A DNA stretch of 64,000 bases from Paenibacillus pabuli (lineage in GTDB: Bacteria; Bacillota; Bacilli; Paenibacillales; Paenibacillaceae). Every line of letters starts with the position of its first letter. The first letter of the stretch is position 1. The stretch covers positions 310,001 to 374,000 of the forward strand of contig NZ_JBDOIO010000005.1 in assembly GCF_039831995.1 (NCBI RefSeq), written 5' to 3'. The position numbers and the translations under genes were made by a program. The notes under the pieces are model-generated. The model was not told the origin of the DNA. It did not search any database and saw nothing but the letters and a program-made list of their open reading frames with translations. Shown in pieces: positions 27,233 to 36,202 of the stretch.

Positions 27233-30200
27233 CTACAGCTTAGGCTCTGGCACCAATTGGATAACCATTGTGCCGCTCTGGACACTTACGATATCTTCCG
27301 GAATAACCTCATCAGGCAGCGGCACTTGCTGACCGTAAGGATACAGACGATCCGCCTCAGCAGCCGTCAATGCTGTTGAAGAAGACGAGCCTGATCCCCC
27401 TGAGTTGACAGAGGAATCGGATGATGGGGTACCTGTCCCCCCCTCGGGGTCTTCATCCCCTTGCGCAGAGCCGGAAGCTCCACTCGCCTCAGTGCCTGCC
27501 GCTGAATCTTCAGCAGAGTCATCTGCCGTACTCGATTCTGTCCCCTGAACGGACTCCTCACCCTGCAGATCGTCATTCACCGATCCGGTGGACGGTTCCC
27601 CATCGGCTTCCTCCGTAGAGGTTGTATCTTCTGCTGATCCTGCCGTATCCGGGTCCTCATTCCGGTTAAAACTCTCCCAGTCCGATGTGCCATCCATCTC
27701 TAGCGTCGTGCCATCCTGCAAGGTTAATTCAAGCGGGCCAGGCAGTAACGCATTGCTGTCCGCTTCATTCCTGAAACGGATCACCAATTGTGCTTCGGTC
27801 TTCGTGCCATCCACCTCGGTTGCCGCTATGACATAAGCAATCTGCTCAGCTAACTGCACCTCGGGCTCTGCTGGAACCACGGGCTCCTGTGTCGATGGCG
27901 GTGCCGCTTCTGGTGCTTCCGTTTTATTCACTGTCAGGGCATACGTAACCACAGTAATACCCAGGAGCAGAATGACGATAACCGATCCTAGAAAAAGATT
28001 TTTCCTTTTGCCTGTCAGCATGCGCACAAGCGGTGATGAGAGTTCGTTCTTGGCCCGGTCATAAACCGGCTTCATCGTTCTACTCGCTCTCGTATAATAT
28101 GGCTTGAATGCCGACTTGGACTTAAAGGCTTCACGGTCATGATCTTTGAAATAGGCTACAATGGCATCTGAATACGCTTTGCTCGCTTGGGAACTCCGCA
28201 TGAACAACCTTTGGTTCCCCGACCATTCGAAAAATGAATACAATACTTCTTTCCCGTCAGCGCTGCTGCGGACAAACTCAATCAGCCCTGCATAGTCCAG
28301 CTTGCTGCCGTTTCCTCCCCGGTAGAAAGCCAGCGGCAGTGCCTCATATGCAGGTGTCCCCGGTTGATCCCGCAGTTCCCCTGCGAGCCATCTGCGGACC
28401 CAACGCTGAAGTTCATTCCGTTCCGCATGACTAAGTGATTCAAGCACCTCTTCTTCACGGTCTTCGCCGCTCAGCCATGCTCTGGCTGCCAGCATCATGT
28501 TTGTACGAGCCGTTACATCCTGCCCCTGACGCGCCGCCCAATCACGTACCTCGCTGTCATGCAGCAAAATATCAATGCTGAGTAGCTGCTCACGATTCAC
28601 CCGTTCCAGATCAAGATCCTGAATCAAAAACAGGTTGATGACATAAGCCAGCTTGTCGGCCAGACGTGTCAGTTCTTCCTGATATGTGGATAGTCCCGCT
28701 GACTTAGCTCCACTTGAAGGGCTGGATCGGGTTACCGTCTGAGACTGTCCAATTCGGGCCTTAATTCCCTCGCCCACGAGCATGTCAGATGAAACCCGGT
28801 CCAGCACACTCACACGCTTGAGTGCTTCACTCGCAGCATGGACTGGATTCGGCGCAGAACATAATCGTTCACGCAGCTCCGTCGCTGTCCGTTCGAGCAG
28901 GAAGCTGTTGTGCACCGCGGACGTATGCGTAGTTACCCAGCGTTCGATCACACTTATAACATCTGAAGCGGTCTCGGTGCGTTTCAGCTGATTGTCCAGA
29001 TAAGGTTCAAACAGCAGTTCTGTCAGTGATTCATTGGCCAGAACCTTATCAAAGAAGGCACGACTCAGCCCGGAATCTCGATCCAGCAGATTATACAATT
29101 CCTGTACGGCCCTCATCCGCTTCTGAGACCTGGCATTGTTCAACGCATAGATGAAATAATCCACGATGCGGGATTGGACGACAGGCGCAGCGACGCGGAA
29201 ATATTCCGCGATGCGTGAGGCGACCGCCTCTTCAGGTACGTTCTCTCTTTTGACGCTGTCCAGTTCCCGGCTGAGCAGAGTGAGAAACAGTTCATTCAAG
29301 CGGGAACGTCGCTGTACGCCACCTTCGGGTTTCAGATAGGTCAGCAGCCCGCTCAGGACCCCGCCCTTATCATTCAAGTAGAGTTCTTCCATCCCTTGCT
29401 CAAGACGATAAAACATGGACAGTTCCCCATATGCCTGGATGGAAAGCTCCCGCCCCGGTTCTGTGCCGGACAGCATCTCGTCTGCAAAGGTATAAAAGGC
29501 ATCTGCCGCAATCGGATCCTGCAAAAGCGACCAGGCAAACTCCGCATAGGGAAGCTGGGCAACCGACACATCCGCATGGGAAACCCTGCCCGTAGCCAAG
29601 TCGAAGGTGAAGTCCTTTTCCGTATTTCGATCTTTGGGACGGAGCGTACCCCGCTCTACAAACTGAAGATGGACTCCCTTTTTGGCCTGTGGCTCCTTGG
29701 CAAATGTCATGAAGCCAAGCTGCCGCCTGAACGCATAAGGCAGCGCTGCATAGAGGAGGCGAAGCAGTTCCTTGGCTCCGGCAGAGATCTCCTCGGCAGG
29801 CAGGTCGAGTGCAATGTATACCTTCCGCCGGGTCGCTACAGCCTGCATGACGGCGTAGAGCAGGCGTTTGAAGAGCGTCTCGTTCATTTTCAGTGCAGCC
29901 AGCATATCAGCTGGCGCTACAGAACGGACACTCGTGCCTGCTCCTGCTCCAGTGGCAGCCTCTCGGCCATTCAGTGGTGCACCCGGCAATTCCGTCAGGG
30001 CCGGCAATACCGTGCCTTGTTCGATGTCATATGACGTGGCGAACACGGCATCCAGCCAATTTCCCTGCTTCATCTGTTCCTCGGATCGTTCCGGAGACAG
30101 GACATAGTTGTGTGCAAAAAAGGCGCTGCGCAGCCCGGTAAAATCAGCAGACTGGTACACATTTTGACCAAGGATGGTCTCCCCGCTTTCCAGATGAATC

Positions 30201-30427
30201 AGATGAATGGATGGTGGGAATTTCGCCTGGTCCTTCTCACTGCGGCCTGATAACTCCGCTGGCGCGTCATAGACGCAGTAGGGATGAAGTATTTTTTTGA
30301 TAAAAGAAGGGTCCAGTCCCGGCGATGCCGCAACTGTATCGAACCCCTCCGTCGTGCGAAACACCCCGCGCCGCTCTCTTGTGTACATCTGCTGTTCAAT
30401 GGGCGGGGTCATGGAAGAACGCATCAT
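27233..30427 (-). CDS. Large membrane-anchored GTPase-associated protein
   Basis: A 1064-residue protein, last gene of the operon. Residues 1-300 (QQMYTRERRGVFRTTEGFDTVA, then DFTGLRSAFFAHNYVLSP) resemble the N-terminal domain of GTPase-associated protein 1 from predicted NTP-dependent conflict systems; I place it there from memory, not a search. A long helical region follows to about 800. One transmembrane helix (LFLGSVIVILLLGITVVTYAL) lies near 810-835, preceded by GKRKN, so the N-terminal bulk is cytoplasmic. The outside part has a beta segment, a tail of about 120 residues rich in Ser, Asp, Glu and Gly, and a hydrophobic end. Its ATG overlaps the stop of the GTPase gene by four bases, implying translational coupling and a shared complex. 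Confidence 0.75.
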   Translation of the reverse strand: MMRSSMTPPIEQQMYTRERRGVFRTTEGFDTVAASPGLDPSFIKKILHPYCVYDAPAELSGRSEKDQAKFPPSIHLIHLESGETILGQNVYQSADFTGLRSAFFAHNYVLSPERSEEQMKQGNWLDAVFATSYDIEQGTVLPALTELPGAPLNGREAATGAGAGTSVRSVAPADMLAALKMNETLFKRLLYAVMQAVATRRKVYIALDLPAEEISAGAKELLRLLYAALPYAFRRQLGFMTFAKEPQAKKGVHLQFVERGTLRPKDRNTEKDFTFDLATGRVSHADVSVAQLPYAEFAWSLLQDPIAADAFYTFADEMLSGTEPGRELSIQAYGELSMFYRLEQGMEELYLNDKGGVLSGLLTYLKPEGGVQRRSRLNELFLTLLSRELDSVKRENVPEEAVASRIAEYFRVAAPVVQSRIVDYFIYALNNARSQKRMRAVQELYNLLDRDSGLSRAFFDKVLANESLTELLFEPYLDNQLKRTETASDVISVIERWVTTHTSAVHNSFLLERTATELRERLCSAPNPVHAASEALKRVSVLDRVSSDMLVGEGIKARIGQSQTVTRSSPSSGAKSAGLSTYQEELTRLADKLAYVINLFLIQDLDLERVNREQLLSIDILLHDSEVRDWAARQGQDVTARTNMMLAARAWLSGEDREEEVLESLSHAERNELQRWVRRWLAGELRDQPGTPAYEALPLAFYRGGNGSKLDYAGLIEFVRSSADGKEVLYSFFEWSGNQRLFMRSSQASKAYSDAIVAYFKDHDREAFKSKSAFKPYYTRASRTMKPVYDRAKNELSSPLVRMLTGKRKNLFLGSVIVILLLGITVVTYALTVNKTEAPEAAPPSTQEPVVPAEPEVQLAEQIAYVIAATEVDGTKTEAQLVIRFRNEADSNALLPGPLELTLQDGTTLEMDGTSDWESFNRNEDPDTAGSAEDTTSTEEADGEPSTGSVNDDLQGEESVQGTESSTADDSAEDSAAGTEASGASGSAQGDEDPEGGTGTPSSDSSVNSGGSGSSSSTALTAAEADRLYPYGQQVPLPDEVIPEDIVSVQSGTMVIQLVPEPKL

Positions 30428-31683
30428 CCCACTCTCCCCTCAATGTACTTCAGCTTGTACAGCAGCCACAGAAACGGCTCGTCCACACGAATGGGACTCA
30501 CAACGCCCTGCAGCTTCATATCCACCGGATTGCTGCCCAGCGCAGATACCGCGAAATAGGCCGTATCCTTGAAGTACACATCCATCGTGCCCTTGAACGG
30601 ACGATCCACCTTCTCGATAAAGCGCCGAATCTCCCCGTCGATATTCTCAAATTCGGTCAGATCAAACCAGTCGCGGTGTACCATATTGCGGAATACATTG
30701 CTGTTGGATTTGATATAATCCCCCTCTTCATCCTTGAGGGAATGCAGCATGTCGCTTTTGGTAAGTACAACGGCTGTAGGAATATCCGTCTTGGCTTTAT
30801 CCTGATAAGCGATAAAATCACCGAACAGGGTCAGCACAACATCGCGTGGTTCATCATAGCGCGGCGTCCACTCGCCCGGCTCGTTGCCAAGGTTAATGCG
30901 GATCTTGTCCCGAATGGACCGAATCTGGAGCGGATCCACCATAAACAGAATGCCAGCTGAGTTCTTAATATGCTGACCATGCAGACCCAGATAATCCTGC
31001 TCCACCATACCTTCACCCGCCACATCAAAAAAGACCAGTGTCAGCGGTGCCTTATCTTCATCCTTAAATACGAATTGAAAAATAAACGGCTCCTGCAGCT
31101 TCTCCTTCTGCGTGGAATCCAGCAGATCTCCGCGCTCGAACAGCGGTTCTTCGTAATCTGCGCGGAACCTGCGGCTAATCTCCGCATTCAGCGGCATGCA
31201 CGCCGCATCAAAATGGTCAGCCGTATAATGCTGGAGGGTATGAATCAGCGAAGTCATATACACCGATTTTCCCACCTGAGATGCCCCAATAATGGAAATG
31301 ATATTGCTTGGCGCCTTACCTGCCGTTACCGGCAGCTCATTATGACAATGCGGGCACAACCGGCGCCGCGTAACGACACCATACCGGTCATTCAGTCCCA
31401 TCACAATGTTATCCGAATAAATGCGATGTTCTTCAGGCACATCATGCGGAGCCAGAACGGCTTCCATATCGAATACCGTGTCCAGCCCAAATCGTTCGCG
31501 ATACCGATTGAGCTTCGCATCTTCCCCCAGTGCATAATCCTCATCGTCATCCCGGTGATGCGCAGCCCGGAACACCACTTCTTCAGGCGAAAACTTACTG
31601 AAACAATACGGACAGACAATATCGTAAAACAGCGGCCGTTCTACGGGCTGTTGTTTCTTCAAAAACCGACTAAAAAAGCTCAT
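30424..31683 (-). CDS. Zinc-ribbon TRAFAC-like GTPase
   Basis: A 419-residue cytoplasmic protein. A split zinc ribbon comes first: CPYC at residues 24-27 and CPHC near 112. The P-loop IIGASQVGKSVY follows near residue 130, then a DxxG-type switch in LVFFDVAGEG, and a base-recognition loop VVLTKSD, the order expected of a TRAFAC-class GTPase. It best fits the double-GTPase-like families found beside GTPase-associated proteins, though only one complete GTPase unit is obvious here. ATG 31683 follows AGGGGAG by five bases; GTG 31689 is an alternative. Stop and next start overlap as ATGA. Confidence 0.82.
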   Translation of the reverse strand: MSFFSRFLKKQQPVERPLFYDIVCPYCFSKFSPEEVVFRAAHHRDDDEDYALGEDAKLNRYRERFGLDTVFDMEAVLAPHDVPEEHRIYSDNIVMGLNDRYGVVTRRRLCPHCHNELPVTAGKAPSNIISIIGASQVGKSVYMTSLIHTLQHYTADHFDAACMPLNAEISRRFRADYEEPLFERGDLLDSTQKEKLQEPFIFQFVFKDEDKAPLTLVFFDVAGEGMVEQDYLGLHGQHIKNSAGILFMVDPLQIRSIRDKIRINLGNEPGEWTPRYDEPRDVVLTLFGDFIAYQDKAKTDIPTAVVLTKSDMLHSLKDEEGDYIKSNSNVFRNMVHRDWFDLTEFENIDGEIRRFIEKVDRPFKGTMDVYFKDTAYFAVSALGSNPVDMKLQGVVSPIRVDEPFLWLLYKLKYIEGRVG

Positions 31684-31730
31684 AGCCACTCCCCTCCCTG
31701 TTCAGGCAGCCCGAGCTGCCTCACATTCAT

Positions 31731-32378
31731 CTAATCTGATATTAGGCGGTAAACGGCTCCGTATTTCGGTCCGTCCGTGAAAAACAGCCTCACATAGTCA
31801 TCCTTGGCCACTTCCACGGGCGGCATCTCGTTTCTTCCTGGAGCAAAATCACTGACAAAAGGATACACCGTGCCATCTTCCTTATGAAGTGGAACTCCGC
31901 CCTGCTTGCGTACATAACAAAGGGCTTCCTTAGGCACGGGTACTTCAGCCGTTACAGTCATGATTACACTTTTTCGTTTTTGAAAAAAACCGCTTTTGTA
32001 CCGAATGGAGAAACGGATATCCGCCTTGCCTGCACTGGCGATGACCATATTCTCGTCATTCTGCTGACGCAGCAGCACCGGACCGTCTTCCTCCATTCGG
32101 CAAACATGTATCGTGTACCGGATGGCACCAAACCCTGTCATCCGGTCCGTATATCCGTTACTCGCCTTGTATTCTTCTCTTGTATATAGTTTCAACTTGC
32201 CAGGAACTGTCTGATCCCTGCTCTGTCCGCCTTCGACCATTTCAAGCTCCAACCGCTCCACGTACACGGCTTCCACACCTTCGGGCCAGAGCCAGCGCAG
32301 AGTACAGTCACCATCATCCACCGCAAGTGTAAGTCTGCGAATCAGAGGTACCGAAGGGTCCGCATCTGCATATCGCAT
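31731..32378 (-). CDS. Beta-rich protein of unknown function
   Basis: A 215-residue protein with no signal peptide or membrane segment. The sequence alternates short strands (LIRRLTLAVDDGDCTLRWLWPEG, then RFSIRYKSGFFQKRKSVIMT), consistent with one or two Ig/fibronectin-like beta-sandwich domains. I do not recognise a family. It sits 21 bp after the polytopic vWA gene and 47 bp before the GTPase gene, with GGGAGG before its ATG. The context suggests an adaptor in the same complex. Confidence 0.7.
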   Translation of the reverse strand: MRYADADPSVPLIRRLTLAVDDGDCTLRWLWPEGVEAVYVERLELEMVEGGQSRDQTVPGKLKLYTREEYKASNGYTDRMTGFGAIRYTIHVCRMEEDGPVLLRQQNDENMVIASAGKADIRFSIRYKSGFFQKRKSVIMTVTAEVPVPKEALCYVRKQGGVPLHKEDGTVYPFVSDFAPGRNEMPPVEVAKDDYVRLFFTDGPKYGAVYRLISD

Positions 32379-32399
32379 GTGTCGCCAACCTCCCGATGT

Positions 32400-33683
32400 T
32401 TAAAATCCTTTGCTGCGTGTGTCTCTCCCCCGCTGACCGAATCCGTCTGCGGTCGGAGTTCCCCTGCCTGCCTCACGGCGACCCTTGTTCTTCCGCGGCG
32501 TATTCTCCTTGACTGGAATAATCCAAGTGAACAGAGTGAGTACTGCTGATAGTATGAGCATCGCACCCAGTCTCACAAAGGCATTCCCTACAGAAGAACC
32601 GTCCAGCCCCCATTCCAGCAAGAGCCCTGCAAGCAGGCCTGACACCGCTCCACCAATGCCGAAGCTGACTGCCAAATGGCGGTTATCGAACACCAGCCCA
32701 AGCGATACGCCCAATGCTGCGCCAATCAGCAGCATAGCGGCAACGCGGAAGATGGCCAGATAGGTGCTGTGTTCCATCATGCCCGTACGTTCCGTCACCA
32801 GCGTCCGTTCATCAATCGTATCGTAAATTTGCTGAAATGCCACGTTGAGACCGCCGGAATCCGGCACATCATAGTACAAACCGCCTGTCTGCTGAGCAAT
32901 GCTGCGCAGCAAGTCGGTACCCGACGGGTCGACCAGACTGAGACCAACCGTGTTCACGGCAATCTGTTCATTCGCATACTGGGATAAAATATCCGAAGTA
33001 TCTGCTTCACTGAATCCATCCGATAGTAAAATAGCTACCGTCCCTCGTTTAGGGTCCTGCTTGCCTTGAACCTGTTCCATGGCTTCCCGAAGCACGGCAT
33101 CAAAGTTTGTACCACCCGACGTTGTGACAATGCCATCGATCTTGCCGTTCACCTCTGTTTTTGCCGCTTCACTATCTAGTGCGGTAAAAGGCTGAAGCAG
33201 CTGCGGCTGATCATCAAACGTAAGGACTGCTACCTGCTTATCACTTTCCATTTGATTGATTAACGTCTTGGCTGCCTCGAAACGCCCATTATCCGGGTCC
33301 GTTTCCGACATGCTGCCCGAGTTGTCGATCATCAGCACGATGTCCTTCACCTGCTTCACGCCGCCTGGATTGATCTGATACAACAGTTGAAATACCAGTC
33401 CAACGACAAACAGGAACGCCAGTGTTGCCGGAACGAGCAGTTTCCACGACAAGCCAAGATATCTCAGCTTCCAGGAAGACCCGTTCAGCTTGGGTGAGAT
33501 CATCTCGGCAAGCAGACAGAACAGGCCTACGCTCAGCGCCAGCACGCCGAAATATAATCCCATCAGCAGCAGGCGAGGCATTTCCCCAAGCCACTGATGC
33601 AGCATGATTTCTCCTGCCGCAAATCCCACGGCTCCGCCAATCAGACTGAATAGGACCAGGAGAAGATTGATTTTTCGCTGCAT
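32400..33683 (-). CDS. Polytopic vWA-domain membrane protein
   Basis: A 427-residue protein with three N-terminal membrane helices (about 5-28, 36-60, 80-103), a von Willebrand factor A domain (112-300) and three C-terminal helices, ending in a basic tail. The metal-ion site DNSGS (Asp120, Ser122, Ser124) and later LLSDGFSEADTSD are intact, so it should bind Mg2+ and a protein partner. Basic residues at the N-terminus, after helix 2 and at the C-terminus place the vWA domain outside the cytoplasm. In-frame TTG 33704 and ATG 33695 are alternative starts; ATG 33683 directly precedes helix 1. A second, differently built vWA protein starts the operon. Confidence 0.8.
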   Translation of the reverse strand: MQRKINLLLVLFSLIGGAVGFAAGEIMLHQWLGEMPRLLLMGLYFGVLALSVGLFCLLAEMISPKLNGSSWKLRYLGLSWKLLVPATLAFLFVVGLVFQLLYQINPGGVKQVKDIVLMIDNSGSMSETDPDNGRFEAAKTLINQMESDKQVAVLTFDDQPQLLQPFTALDSEAAKTEVNGKIDGIVTTSGGTNFDAVLREAMEQVQGKQDPKRGTVAILLSDGFSEADTSDILSQYANEQIAVNTVGLSLVDPSGTDLLRSIAQQTGGLYYDVPDSGGLNVAFQQIYDTIDERTLVTERTGMMEHSTYLAIFRVAAMLLIGAALGVSLGLVFDNRHLAVSFGIGGAVSGLLAGLLLEWGLDGSSVGNAFVRLGAMLILSAVLTLFTWIIPVKENTPRKNKGRREAGRGTPTADGFGQRGRDTRSKGF

Positions 33684-33756
33684 GTTTGCATGCATCCTTT
33701 CCAAACCAGCCCATCATAGGCTGAATTAATACCGGAGTCGATCATGACATGTAGGT

Positions 33757-36201
33757 CTAACGCATAGGTAAAAGTTTATCAGCCAGGCCCGCGGGGTGCA
33801 GCTCATAGCCGTTCTCCGTGTAAGAGTCGTAATATACCTTGCCGTTGCGATACACCATCAGATCCTCCAGATGGAACCCTCCCATCAGGTTCAACTTTTC
33901 CACACCGCTGCTGCGTTCTTCGTACACAACGCCCAGCTTATAGATGCGGGACGTTTCCTCGGCATGCGCCGCATAATCCATGAAAGCACTGTGATGATCA
34001 CCAAAGAAATACTTTTCTTCATACCGATGTTCCTGGGTATAATCGAATACCCGTATCCGGACAACCGCCTGATCTTCCAGCGTGCGATACAACCTGCGGA
34101 ACAGATCATCGCGGGTCAATACGTTTTTATCCCCATAGGTGATCGTTACATTCGCCCGCTGCAGCAGCTCTTCCTCAAAAGGCAGCCTTAGCGGTTCTGC
34201 TGAGAGCAGCAACGTATGACATACCTCCATCAGACGTTGAAGCAGGTGCTCATGGCCTTCGGCAGCAAGCTGGTTAATGTCTCCCATATAACGCTCCTCG
34301 AACCATACATCGCGGCCGCGCTTGGCCTCCAAATCGGCTATCAGCGCTTCTGTCACCTTGCCGTAATACTCCATGACATTCTGTCCGATATATTCATCCG
34401 CGGCAGCGATACGTTCTTCTGCAGTTTCACGCAGCATGCGTTCCAGCGCTTCCAGTGCTGTCGTTACATTGCGGCTGAAGCGATGAAGCTGTTCCATGTC
34501 CGAATCGTAGATCCGGAACAACTGCAGTTCATTTTCCAGACGTAACAATTCGACTTTGGGTACATACACTCTCTCCAGCAAACAATCGATCAGATTCCGG
34601 ACATTCTGCTTGTCCCGGAATAATGCCCGCTTGAACGGCTGATCCTCTACTTGCTCCTGCTGACGTTGTTCCAGCAGGGCTCGTGCCGAATCAAGCTTAA
34701 CCGATTTGTCGCGAATGAGTCCCAGCAAGGCCTCACGTACGCTCCCGGGGCTGCTGTCACTCCATGACGCCCATTGGAAATAGCCAATCTCCGGATAGTC
34801 CGTCCGTGACTGCTCTGCCTGACGGAGCAGGGAACCCTGGCTGCTGCGCTGACGCAGACGTTCTTCGGCCGGACGTACCATGTTATCACGGAAATACGCC
34901 TCTGCTCCCTGGCCAAATAGCGCGCGCTCCGCTTCACGCAGCGATAGCGGCTTTAGATCGGAGAAACTGACATTATGCGTCATAATGCCGCTCATGCCGC
35001 CCACCAGATCCTGTTCAGGCAGGAGGCCTTCCACCTTACGCTCAACGGATGCCGCATCCAGGCCAAAGAAAGCAAGCTTGTCTTTCATGCTCCATTCCGG
35101 TTCCTGCCGCATCCGATCCAGGAGATAGCGGTATAGATGATACAATACCGCGAGTGCGATCGGCTGGTTGGGCCGTCTAATCTCCGCAAAACCCGCACTG
35201 GCATAGCCATGCTGATCCGAGGTGGTACGAATGTTGTTTTTGAACGACGTATTATTGTAGGTATTGGCCCCTGTGCTTGCAACGGCACCAAACGCATCGG
35301 GATCCTGTTTCCGGTTCTTCAGCAAGCAGATCCTGCAGATAATCTCGGCATTCTCTATCCATCCCCCGGCCACGCCGGTTCCTCGCTCATTTTTGTCAGA
35401 CAGGATATAGACAAGATCAAACAGAGGCGAAGAAGGGTGCACTACGGGAATAGAAATCCCATCTTCCGTTACGAGCAGATTACCGCTGAACGTGTAGTCC
35501 AGTGCTTGCATATAATCCAGTTCTCGTAAAAAGGCGAGTCCGGCTGCACTTGCATATCCGAAGGAATCCACCTGCTCCATCTCACTGACCAGCACATGCA
35601 GATCCGTCTGAACCGACTTGAATGATTGGGCCAAAATGGTTTCGGTAAGCTTGGTCAATTCCGGCAGAAGCACATTCAGCGGATCATCTGCCCTTGTCAC
35701 GACAGTAACGTAAATCCGGTCAAACGATGAATATAACCGGCCGTATTCTGCAATCCGGTTGCTCACCCGGCGTAACGTGCGATTCAGACCGAAGAGCGCC
35801 TGTTCCGAATCGTGAAAGCTGCGGTGTACATCCTTGCGCATGGTCTTCGAAGGACGCTCCGCTTGCGCGGTGGATAGAGGCAAGGTATGGCGGGTCACCT
35901 GACCATCTTCCAATGAATCACGATCCACCCGTTCACCTTGTTCCTTCCGGCCTTCTGTTCCAATCTGGAGATACACCACACCTTCTCCGTTATCCCACTT
36001 CAACTGATTGATCTCCCGCACAGCAGCCATAGCCGGTTCGGCCAGGTCGCCTACAAACAGAAACAGGGCCGGGTAATGGATGCTGCTTCGTCCATCACCC
36101 AGGCTGCCTTGCCGCTCCTGCTCTGCCGCATACTGTGCTGCATACTTCTCCAGATCCCGCTTCAGGGTATTGTTCAATTTGAACTCCATCCCGGCACCCA
36201 T
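33757..36201 (-). CDS. Unrecognised 814-residue partner of the tubulin-like protein
   Basis: A soluble protein with no signal peptide or membrane helix. It begins with a charged helix and then a Rossmann-like core: ALFLFVGDLAEPAMAAVREI, RIYVTVVTRADDPLNVLLPEL, and LHVLVSEMEQVDSFGYASAAG. These strands end without a P-loop or GGTGSG loop, so a degenerate tubulin/FtsZ-like or dinucleotide fold without NTP binding is possible but speculative. The middle and C-terminal parts are helical and charged, ending in a beta segment (GVEKLNLMGGFHLEDLMVYR). The start is one base after the stop of the tubulin-like gene, so the two are translationally linked and probably bind each other. ATG 36189 is an alternative start. 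Confidence 0.72.
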   Translation of the reverse strand: MGAGMEFKLNNTLKRDLEKYAAQYAAEQERQGSLGDGRSSIHYPALFLFVGDLAEPAMAAVREINQLKWDNGEGVVYLQIGTEGRKEQGERVDRDSLEDGQVTRHTLPLSTAQAERPSKTMRKDVHRSFHDSEQALFGLNRTLRRVSNRIAEYGRLYSSFDRIYVTVVTRADDPLNVLLPELTKLTETILAQSFKSVQTDLHVLVSEMEQVDSFGYASAAGLAFLRELDYMQALDYTFSGNLLVTEDGISIPVVHPSSPLFDLVYILSDKNERGTGVAGGWIENAEIICRICLLKNRKQDPDAFGAVASTGANTYNNTSFKNNIRTTSDQHGYASAGFAEIRRPNQPIALAVLYHLYRYLLDRMRQEPEWSMKDKLAFFGLDAASVERKVEGLLPEQDLVGGMSGIMTHNVSFSDLKPLSLREAERALFGQGAEAYFRDNMVRPAEERLRQRSSQGSLLRQAEQSRTDYPEIGYFQWASWSDSSPGSVREALLGLIRDKSVKLDSARALLEQRQQEQVEDQPFKRALFRDKQNVRNLIDCLLERVYVPKVELLRLENELQLFRIYDSDMEQLHRFSRNVTTALEALERMLRETAEERIAAADEYIGQNVMEYYGKVTEALIADLEAKRGRDVWFEERYMGDINQLAAEGHEHLLQRLMEVCHTLLLSAEPLRLPFEEELLQRANVTITYGDKNVLTRDDLFRRLYRTLEDQAVVRIRVFDYTQEHRYEEKYFFGDHHSAFMDYAAHAEETSRIYKLGVVYEERSSGVEKLNLMGGFHLEDLMVYRNGKVYYDSYTENGYELHPAGLADKLLPMR

Positions 36202-36202
36202 G

